Below are positions 58,840 to 64,000 of a DNA stretch of 64,000 nt, in pieces. The stretch is from positions 1-64,000 of the forward strand of contig NZ_LQPC01000027.1 of assembly GCF_002101705.1 (NCBI RefSeq). Reading direction: 5' to 3'. Each line of letters starts with the position of its first letter. Within the stretch, counting starts at the first letter, position 1. This DNA is from Mycolicibacterium iranicum. Lineage in GTDB: Bacteria; Actinomycetota; Actinomycetes; Mycobacteriales; Mycobacteriaceae. Made by a program: the position numbers and the translations under genes. Under the pieces are notes generated by a model. The model was given only the letters and a program-made list of their open reading frames with translations. It did no database searches and was not told where the DNA came from.

Positions 58840-59556
58840 CTATGCGTCGATGCCCATTGCGGCCAGATCGGCGCGGGCGCGGTCGTCGGGGTTCTGGTTG
58901 GTCGGGCGATGGTCGGCGGGGTCGTCGCGGTCGAGGCGGCGCGTCAGGGCGCTCGCGGCGTGGTCGATGGTGCGGGCCAGCAAGCGCGCCAACAGTTCCG
59001 ACCGCGACGGCTGACCGCGCAGCGGGGCGGCGTTCGGCGGGTGCGACTGCGCCAACAGGGTGGAGAACTCGGCATCGACGGTCTCGGCTATCGCCACCAA
59101 CGCCGCTGCCCACGCACCCGTGGCCAGGTCCTCGTCGGTGATGGTGGGCAAGACAGGGCGCTGTGCCAGGTCCACAAGCGTGGTGACGGCGTAGCGGCGC
59201 TTGCCCGGCTCGTCGGCGAGATGCGTTGTGCGGCGGCGGGCATCGGCCTCGGCCACCCACCCGACGACGACGCCGACCAGTTCGTGGACCTCCTCGGCCA
59301 GCCACGTCACCGTCGCGGTGGAGCGCAGGAACCGGGAGGGCCGGGCGTCGTCGGCGATCCGCTGCGCCAACGGGTTGCACTGCTCGGCGATCTCGCGTGC
59401 CAGGGACCAGGTGCCGCCGTACTGGCCGACGGTCAGCCCCGTGCGCCGCCGCTCGCGGTGCTCGGCCTGCGAGTACCGGCGGGGCGGCTGCGGACGCAGA
59501 GCCGACAGCGCGGCGTAGGTGCCACGCCGGGCGATGACGTGAGACACCTCGGTCAT
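58840..59556 (-). CDS. Element protein of unknown function, 238 aa
   Basis: ATG 59556 overlaps the stop of the 77-aa gene (ATGA). The product is helical and rich in Ala/Arg, with TGLTVGQYGGTWSLAREIAEQ, LAEEVHELVGVVVGWVAEAD and an acidic/basic C-terminus ending DLAAMGIDA. No signal peptide, membrane helix or catalytic motif is visible. Position between terminase and the capsid-like gene would suit a head or scaffolding protein, but the sequence does not show it. Confidence 0.7.
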   Translation of the reverse strand: MTEVSHVIARRGTYAALSALRPQPPRRYSQAEHRERRRTGLTVGQYGGTWSLAREIAEQCNPLAQRIADDARPSRFLRSTATVTWLAEEVHELVGVVVGWVAEADARRRTTHLADEPGKRRYAVTTLVDLAQRPVLPTITDEDLATGAWAAALVAIAETVDAEFSTLLAQSHPPNAAPLRGQPSRSELLARLLARTIDHAASALTRRLDRDDPADHRPTNQNPDDRARADLAAMGIDA

Positions 59557-59786
59557 CGGGCCACCGCCTCGCGGAGCCGGGCCGTCAGTGCGTCGATGTG
59601 GCCGGGAGCGATGCGACCGGCCTCGGCGTCGATGGCGCGGCGGGCGCGCCAGTAGCTCAAAGCCGCTCGGCAGGCCAATACATCGGGGTCGTCGTTGTCA
59701 CGACCGCGCGCGAGGTACGCGGCCAGTCGACCTGACCACTGCGCCGGGCTCAGCGCCGTCGGGTCGGTGAGGAATGTGGTCTGCAT
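59553..59786 (-). CDS. Small element protein, 77 aa
   Basis: Start set at ATG 59786 (MQTTFLTDPTALS); the RBS is weak, and in-frame starts upstream (59798, 59870) are possible. Helical, with a WSGRLAAYLARGRDNDDPDVLACRAALSYWRARRA core and an Arg-rich end. Unknown function. Translationally coupled to the 238-aa gene. Confidence 0.6.
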   Translation of the reverse strand: MQTTFLTDPTALSPAQWSGRLAAYLARGRDNDDPDVLACRAALSYWRARRAIDAEAGRIAPGHIDALTARLREAVAR

Positions 59787-59918
59787 AGTGGCGACCATAG
59801 ACGCCGACCGTGCACCGACGGTCGAGGCTGCCGTTACCGGCGTGTCACGAAATAGGTTGCGGGATAACAAGATAACCCGCGAATTTCGGGAAACTGGTGT
59901 GCATCCCGAGGTCCTGTA

Positions 59919-60515
59919 TCAGGATTTTCGGGCCGCTCCGACGAACAGCATTCCGCCGAGGTAACGCTCGATCCGAGCCGTGCCGTGCAGACCGTGCCGG
60001 GCCAGTTCGGCGGCGAACTCGTCTGCGTCGAAGCGGTTCTCGCGCGGGTGCACGGTGAAGGTGCGGAACGCCCAGGTTTCGAGCATGTGGCGCGGCACCT
60101 CCTCGAACAGCAGTTGCCCGCCGGGGCGCAGCACGCGGGCGATCTCGGCGATGGCCCCCTGCCACTCGGGCACATGGTGAATGATGCCGAAGTCCACCAC
60201 GGTGTCCTGGCTGCCGGTGGGCTGCTGGATGTCGCAGGCATCACCGACCGTCAGCGACACCGGACGGTTGTGGAGGCGTCGGCGCGCAAGCTCGACCATC
60301 GACTCGTCAAGGTCGAACGCGGTGACCCGGCTGGCGTGGAGTCGGTCGAGGATGACTTCGGCCCCGACGCCGCGCCCGCACCCGACTTCGAGCACGTCCT
60401 GGCCCGCGAGGTCGCCACCGGCCAGGCGGCGGAACCACGCCGCTTCCCGACGGTGCTGGTGCGCGGCGCGGATGGGGTTGTTCATCGCAGCCCGTTCGAT
60501 GGCATTGAGCTTCAC
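59919..60515 (-). CDS. SAM-dependent methyltransferase (UbiE-like), metal-cassette neighbour
   Basis: 198 aa from GTG 60515 (MKLNAIERAAMNNPIRAA, a typical start of this group; GAGG about 8 nt upstream). SAM motif I DVLEVGCGRGVGAEVIL near residue 40, then VTAFDLDESMVELARRR, VVDFGIIHHVPEW and LRPGGQLLFEEVPR. The single Cys in motif I is the only obvious thiol, so it is not a clear ArsM-type arsenite methyltransferase. It is divergent from the ArsR-type regulator and probably shares its operator region. Confidence 0.85.
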   Translation of the reverse strand: MKLNAIERAAMNNPIRAAHQHRREAAWFRRLAGGDLAGQDVLEVGCGRGVGAEVILDRLHASRVTAFDLDESMVELARRRLHNRPVSLTVGDACDIQQPTGSQDTVVDFGIIHHVPEWQGAIAEIARVLRPGGQLLFEEVPRHMLETWAFRTFTVHPRENRFDADEFAAELARHGLHGTARIERYLGGMLFVGAARKS

Positions 60516-60560
60516 CGGATACCTCGCTTCATCATGTCGTGCCGTTAACATCGGCAGAAG

Positions 60561-60588
60561 TTGATTAATCCAGATCGAAAGCTATCAT
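60561..60588 (+). promoter_or_regulatory. Promoter of the arsR-type gene, likely leaderless
   Basis: TTGATT (60561-60566) and TATCAT (60583-60588) lie 16 bp apart in an AT-rich patch. The -10 ends 6 nt before the ATG at 60595, so transcription would start at or within a base of the start codon (leaderless mRNA, common in mycobacteria). The palindrome GATTAATC (60563-60570) overlaps the -35 box and could be part of the ArsR operator. Confidence 0.6.
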
Positions 60589-60594
60589 CGTGAA

Positions 60595-60960
60595 ATGCCG
60601 ATGAAAAGTAGTAGCGTCCCTCCAACCTCACGCGAGGACCTGGCGGGTGCCGTCGCCCTGTTCCACGGCCTGTCCGATCCAACCCGGCTGGCGATCGTCC
60701 GCCACCTGAGCGGCGGCGAGGCGCGCGTGGTCGATCTGGTGCGGGCGCTCGGCCTGCCGCAATCGACAGTCTCCTCGCACCTGTCGTGCCTGCGGGACTG
60801 CGGCCTCGTCAACGGACGCCCCGAGGGCCGGCAGATGTTCTACTCGCTGGCCCGGCCCGAACTGCTCGACCTGCTGGCCGCCGCCGAGACCCTGCTCGCC
60901 GCGACGGGCAACGCCGTCGCGCTCTGCCCCACCTACGGCACCGATAGGACGACTCGATGA
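60595..60960 (+). CDS. ArsR/SmtB metal-sensing repressor, CmtR-like
   Basis: 121 aa, ATG 60595. Winged helix: LFHGLSDPTRLAIVRHLSGGEARVVDLVRAL and the recognition helix LPQSTVSSHLSCLRDCGLV, then the wing GRPEGRQMFYSLA. The two Cys in SCLRDCGL match Cys57 and Cys61 of M. tuberculosis CmtR, and a third, in VALCPTYG near the C-terminus, matches its Cys102, so Cd(II)/Pb(II) sensing is likely. Its stop overlaps the transporter start by 4 bp. Confidence 0.9.
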   Translation: MPMKSSSVPPTSREDLAGAVALFHGLSDPTRLAIVRHLSGGEARVVDLVRALGLPQSTVSSHLSCLRDCGLVNGRPEGRQMFYSLARPELLDLLAAAETLLAATGNAVALCPTYGTDRTTR

Positions 60961-61619
60961 GCACACCCGACACGACCCTGACCGCCGCCGAGACCGAACG
61001 GCTCACCCGTCGGGGGCTGCGCCTGGCTCAATTCACGGTCGGCTACAACGTCATTGAGGGCGCGGTGGCCATCACCGCCGGGCTCATGGCCGGTCTGGTC
61101 TCGGTCGTCGGGTTCGGCATCGACTCAGGCATCGAGTCCATCGCGGCCGTCCTGGTCGCCATCCGGCTGTCGGCCCGCCTGCGCCACGGCCACGCCGACG
61201 AACGCAAGGAGCGCATCGCCCTCAAACTGGTCGCCAGCACGTTCTTCCTGCTCGCGGCCTACGTCACCGTCGAAGGCATCCGCAGCCTCGTCGGCGGCGA
61301 GGAACCGGAAAGCTCGCCGCTGGCCATCGGTCTGCTGGTGGCGTCGATCATCGTCATGCCGGTGCTGGCAGCCGCCAAGAAGAAGGTCGGCACCCAACTC
61401 AAAGACAACCTCATCCTCGCCGACGCCGCCGAAACGAAAATCTGTGTGTTACTGAGCATTTCCACACTGCTCGGCGTCGGTCTGTTTGCCCTTACGGGTG
61501 CGGCCTGGCTCGATCCCGTCGCAGGCTTCGTCATCGCCGCGTTCGCCATCCATGAAGGTAGAGAGGCTTGGGAGGGCGAACTGGTCGAGGACGATGACGA
61601 CGATGACGACGATGACTGA
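60957..61619 (+). CDS. Cation diffusion facilitator-type transporter with poly-Asp tail
   Basis: 220 aa, ATG 60957 coupled to the regulator (ATGA). Five to six membrane segments. TM2 carries GFGIDSGIESIAAVLVAI and TM5 region LILADAAETKICVLLS; the Asp/Glu pairs sit where CDF proteins usually have His/Asp metal ligands. The cytosolic C-terminal domain of standard CDFs is missing; instead the protein ends VED followed by eight more Asp, encoded by alternating GAC/GAT codons (61590-61616). Under CmtR-like control it probably exports Cd, Pb or a similar ion. Confidence 0.87.
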   Translation: MSTPDTTLTAAETERLTRRGLRLAQFTVGYNVIEGAVAITAGLMAGLVSVVGFGIDSGIESIAAVLVAIRLSARLRHGHADERKERIALKLVASTFFLLAAYVTVEGIRSLVGGEEPESSPLAIGLLVASIIVMPVLAAAKKKVGTQLKDNLILADAAETKICVLLSISTLLGVGLFALTGAAWLDPVAGFVIAAFAIHEGREAWEGELVEDDDDDDDDD

Positions 61620-61631
61620 CAGGACCGCGCC

Positions 61632-61973
61632 ATGAGCCGCATCACCGACAAGGCACGCGCGGTCTATCGCACCGAGATGGCAGCCGCCAAGTCCGCCGCC
61701 ACCGACGACGCCCGCTGGCACCACCTCGAACGGGCGCACATCGTGTCTCAGCCGGACCCGTGGCTGCACACCGGCAACCACGTCGCCATGTTCGCCCTGG
61801 CCGTGCGCCAGCGCGACCGGCGGGAGGCCATCGGTCAGGTGGTGCGCATCATCGTCGCCGCGCCCGGCTCAATCGCTGGCCGGTACCCCGAGGGCAACAC
61901 GGGGCGCACGGCGGCAGGGCTGACGACGCCGATGCCGATTCCCGACGACCTGCGCGCCGCACTAGCCCGATAG
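61632..61973 (+). CDS. DUF3703 protein of the metal cassette
   Basis: 113 aa, ATG 61632, 12 bp after the transporter. It shows the DUF3703 pattern: KARAVYRTEMAAAKSAA, WHHLERAHIVSQPDPWLH, MFALAVRQRDRREAIGQVVRI and GRYPEGNTGRTAAGLTTPMPIPDDL. It is a small helical cytosolic protein repeatedly found with heavy-metal and mercury resistance genes; its biochemical role is unknown. Third gene of the arsR-CDF operon, converging on the terminase gene. Confidence 0.85.
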   Translation: MSRITDKARAVYRTEMAAAKSAATDDARWHHLERAHIVSQPDPWLHTGNHVAMFALAVRQRDRREAIGQVVRIIVAAPGSIAGRYPEGNTGRTAAGLTTPMPIPDDLRAALAR

Positions 61974-62001
61974 AAGGCGTCACGCCGTGTCGGGCAGGCG
62001 G

Positions 62002-63540
62002 TTAACCGATCCGGCGGCGCATCCAGGCGGGTGGCGCGGCGTGAGAACTGCGGGCCACGTCTGCGGGATTGACAATGCGAATCTGCCCGCCGTGGGTTAG
62101 AACATCGTGCGCGACGACGGTGGCCGCGAGGTTGTCGGCCTGGTGGTCGCGCTCGCCGCCCTGCCAACTCACGGCGGCGGTCTCCCAATTGGGCAGCGAC
62201 CCGACCAGGCGGGTGGTGCCGGTCTCCAACCCCTGCACCAGCTTGGCAGACCGCTGCATCGCGTTGCCCCGGCCCCGGCCGCTGCTGCTGCGCGGCGGCC
62301 ACGCCGACACGGTGATGTGGTGCGGCGGGGTGTGCCGGGCCAGGACGGTGCGGACCACCGACAGGTACCCCTCGCGCGCGGCGAACGACTCCACCGCGAT
62401 CTCGCTGGCCCCGGTGTCGATGGCCAGCCGCACCGCCGCCTCGGCCCACTGGTCGGGGGTCATGGGCGCGCTGATGTCGCGGTGAATCACAACGGACCCC
62501 TCGGCCGTCAGGCTGGCGGCCACGATGCCCGCCGCGTCCCCCTGGCCGCTGTCGCACGGGTCCACGCCGACGACCGTGCGCAGCAGTGCCGACGGCATGG
62601 CCGACAGGCGGTGTTGGTCGATCCACTCCTGACGGATCACGTTGCCCTCGGGCGATGCGGGCAGACCCATGAACTCGGCCCACCACGCCCGCTCGCCGAG
62701 GCTGCGGCGGCGTTCGGCGAAGTCGGCGGCGGTGCGGCCCACCGCGCTCACCATGCACTCGCCGGGGGCGCGGCCCAGCGAATCGGGCACACCGTCGGCC
62801 GCGACGGCGGGGATGCTGACCAGCCGCCAGCGGTCGCCCTCCTCGGCCAGCAGCGTGCCTATCAGGTCCTCGGGGTGCCAGCGCGTGCCGACGACGACCA
62901 CCGACGCGCCTGGCTCTACGCGGGACATGAGCGTGGCGCGGAACTCCTCGGCGACCCGGCGGCGCAGGGTCGGGCTGTCGGCGTCGCTCATGTTCTTGAC
63001 CGCATCGTCCACGATCAGCAGGCCGTCGGTGCCGTGGCCGGTGATGCCGGACAGGATGCCCGACGCGAGCAGGCCGCCGCGCCGCCCGGCCACGGTCCAC
63101 TGCCCCGCGCTGGACTTATCCGCCGACAGGGCCAGCCCGAGCAGTTCGCCGTGGTCGTTGATGAGGCGGCGCGCCTCGCGTGAGTGTTTCTCGGCGAGTT
63201 CGTCGGCGTAGCTGGCCAGGATGATGCGGGTGTCGGGGTTGCGGGCCAGCGCCAACAGCGTGCCCAGCACGGCGGCGGTGGTGGACTTGGACTCGCGCGG
63301 CGGCATGGTGATGATGAGCCGGTCGTTGGGTTCGCGGATGGCCCGGTCGATCTCCTGACCCACCATGCTCACCGCCGGGGTCAGTCGGTAGTTGGGCAGC
63401 ACCCGGCGGCCCAAGTCGTGCGGCGTGTCGGGCACGCGGCGGGCGCGCAGTTGCGCGAGGTGTTCGGCCTCGACCAGCGCGCGGGCGGCCGTCTGGGTGT
63501 CGGTGAACACGAAAGCTCCTGACCTGGTGTTTTGCATCAT
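62002..63540 (-). CDS. terL: Phage terminase large subunit
   Basis: 512 aa; ATG 63540 (a second ATG follows at 63537), open frame extends upstream without support. N-terminal ATPase: Walker A-like ITMPPRESKSTTAAVLGTLLAL near residue 80, then IILASYADELAEKHSREARR, Walker B with acidic pair GLLIVDDAVK near residue 160, and VVVGTRWHPEDLIGTLL as coupling motif. The C-terminal nuclease domain has VVGVDPCDSGQGDAAGIV (first Asp), IAVESFAAREGY and DHQADNLAATVVA (third acidic site). It packages DNA into procapsids; it is complete, with all motifs in place. Confidence 0.93.
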   Translation of the reverse strand: MMQNTRSGAFVFTDTQTAARALVEAEHLAQLRARRVPDTPHDLGRRVLPNYRLTPAVSMVGQEIDRAIREPNDRLIITMPPRESKSTTAAVLGTLLALARNPDTRIILASYADELAEKHSREARRLINDHGELLGLALSADKSSAGQWTVAGRRGGLLASGILSGITGHGTDGLLIVDDAVKNMSDADSPTLRRRVAEEFRATLMSRVEPGASVVVVGTRWHPEDLIGTLLAEEGDRWRLVSIPAVAADGVPDSLGRAPGECMVSAVGRTAADFAERRRSLGERAWWAEFMGLPASPEGNVIRQEWIDQHRLSAMPSALLRTVVGVDPCDSGQGDAAGIVAASLTAEGSVVIHRDISAPMTPDQWAEAAVRLAIDTGASEIAVESFAAREGYLSVVRTVLARHTPPHHITVSAWPPRSSSGRGRGNAMQRSAKLVQGLETGTTRLVGSLPNWETAAVSWQGGERDHQADNLAATVVAHDVLTHGGQIRIVNPADVARSSHAAPPAWMRRRIG

Positions 63541-63691
63541 CGTCGGTGGTCCGTTTGCTCGGACGACAAACGGTCGCAGGGTTGGCGGCAGCACATCGGT
63601 GCAGGCCACAGCCGGTTTCGATGCCGCCGAGGTTCCGCCGCATGGCTGTCGGTGTCCCAAGAACGGCCCACTTCGCGGTGGTCGGTGACCC

Positions 63692-64000
63692 CTACTCGGA
63701 CGGCCACATCACGCTGCCGGGGGTGTGTCCGGCTCGGCGCGTGGCGGTTTCGCGCTGCCGCTCGCGGTCGTCGCCCGCGACCAGACGACGGCGAAGCAAT
63801 GCGGACTGACCCATGTATCCGCGTTGCCGCATCGTCTCCTCGAACGACTGGCGGACGCGGTACTGGCTACCGAACAGGTGCTCTCGTTGTGGTGGGTCGG
63901 CCTCGACGGTCGCCGGTTCGGCAGCAGGCGCGGTATCGGGTGCGGCCAGCTTGGCGCGGATGCGCGCGAGGAGACCCCCGGCGGGTGTCGTGTCGGTCAT
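63692..64000 (-). CDS. Small element protein upstream of terminase
   Basis: 102 codons from an ATG whose complement is the last three bases of the window (63998-64000); an earlier start beyond the edge cannot be excluded. The product MTDTTPAGGLLARIRAKLAA is followed by an Ala/Pro/Glu region and a basic helical part (QSFEETMRQRGYMGQSALLRRRLV), ending PGSVMWPSE. No family is recognised. Place and size would suit a small terminase or head-related protein, without sequence proof. The 151-bp gap to terL (63541-63691) holds no supported gene. Confidence 0.6.
   Translation of the reverse strand: MTDTTPAGGLLARIRAKLAAPDTAPAAEPATVEADPPQREHLFGSQYRVRQSFEETMRQRGYMGQSALLRRRLVAGDDRERQRETATRRAGHTPGSVMWPSE

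Larger units (their letters stand above)
54865..64000. mobile_element. Integrated prophage-like or satellite-like element, left end
   Basis: Bounded on the left by the tRNA-Val remnant and open at the right edge. It holds an unknown 563-aa gene, a leftward block of small genes with a possible capsid-like protein and an HEAGH peptidase, a large terminase, and a metal-resistance cassette in the opposite orientation. Synteny with the M. tuberculosis chromosome stops at its edge. Integrase, portal, protease and tail genes are not seen in the 9.1 kb visible, so the type (prophage, satellite or decayed remnant) cannot be fixed. Confidence 0.75.

Overview
This window is chromosomal DNA from a high-GC actinobacterium, almost certainly a Mycobacterium/Mycolicibacterium-type organism. 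The gene order from 1 to about 54.8 kb follows the M. tuberculosis Rv2198c-Rv2236c region closely: mmpS3, ctaF/ctaC, asnB, adenosine kinase, A-type Fe-S protein, cobT/cobS, ilvE, gcvT, pepB, ephD, dlaT, lipB/lipA, glnA1, glnE, glnA2, the Hip1-type hydrolases, panB, CYTH-CHAD, RNase H/phosphatase, NIF3, ptkA/ptpA, SURF1 and cobD. GTG starts, 4-bp GTGA/ATGA overlaps and polar high-GC coding also fit. Assignments rest on remembered family sequences and visible motifs; no search was run.

Layout. 1-2.1 kb: respiratory genes (the SURF1 assembly factor lies far away at 50.7 kb). 2.2-10.2 kb: AsnB-type amidotransferase, adenosine kinase, Fe-S carrier, glycerate kinase and the cobalamin lower-ligand genes cobT/cobS; cobD at 51.5 kb and a CobC-like phosphatase domain at 46.5 kb belong to the same pathway. 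10.2-21.4 kb: branched-chain and glycine metabolism, an aminopeptidase, an EphD-like protein whose hydrolase half is decayed, then lipoate chemistry (dlaT, lipB, lipA). 21.4-31.8 kb: nitrogen assimilation (glnA1 behind a GlnR-type operator, glnE, glnA2), with inserted amidohydrolase, DoxX, F420-type oxidoreductase and thioesterase genes. 31.8-41.7 kb: two exported alpha/beta hydrolases, a WS/DGAT acyltransferase, panB, an enoyl-CoA hydratase, a fatty-acyl-AMP ligase and CYTH-CHAD. 41.7-46.5 kb: rnpB and a variable block (AraC, VOC, DUF222-HNH, and a methyltransferase/flavoprotein/XRE-cupin divergon). 46.5-54.8 kb: conserved core again, then a second YtcJ-type amidohydrolase and a SOUL protein.

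From about 54.87 kb to the right edge lies an integrated prophage-like or satellite-like element. Its left end is marked by the 3' half only of a tRNA-Val gene. It carries a large terminase, a possible capsid-like protein, small zinc-finger proteins, an HEAGH metallopeptidase and several unknown proteins. A metal-resistance cassette (CmtR-like ArsR regulator, CDF transporter, DUF3703, divergent methyltransferase) is set between them. No integrase, portal or tail gene is visible, so either the element continues past 64 kb or it is a reduced or satellite form. An unrecognised 563-aa protein sits just inside the attachment site and is the best candidate here for something undescribed.
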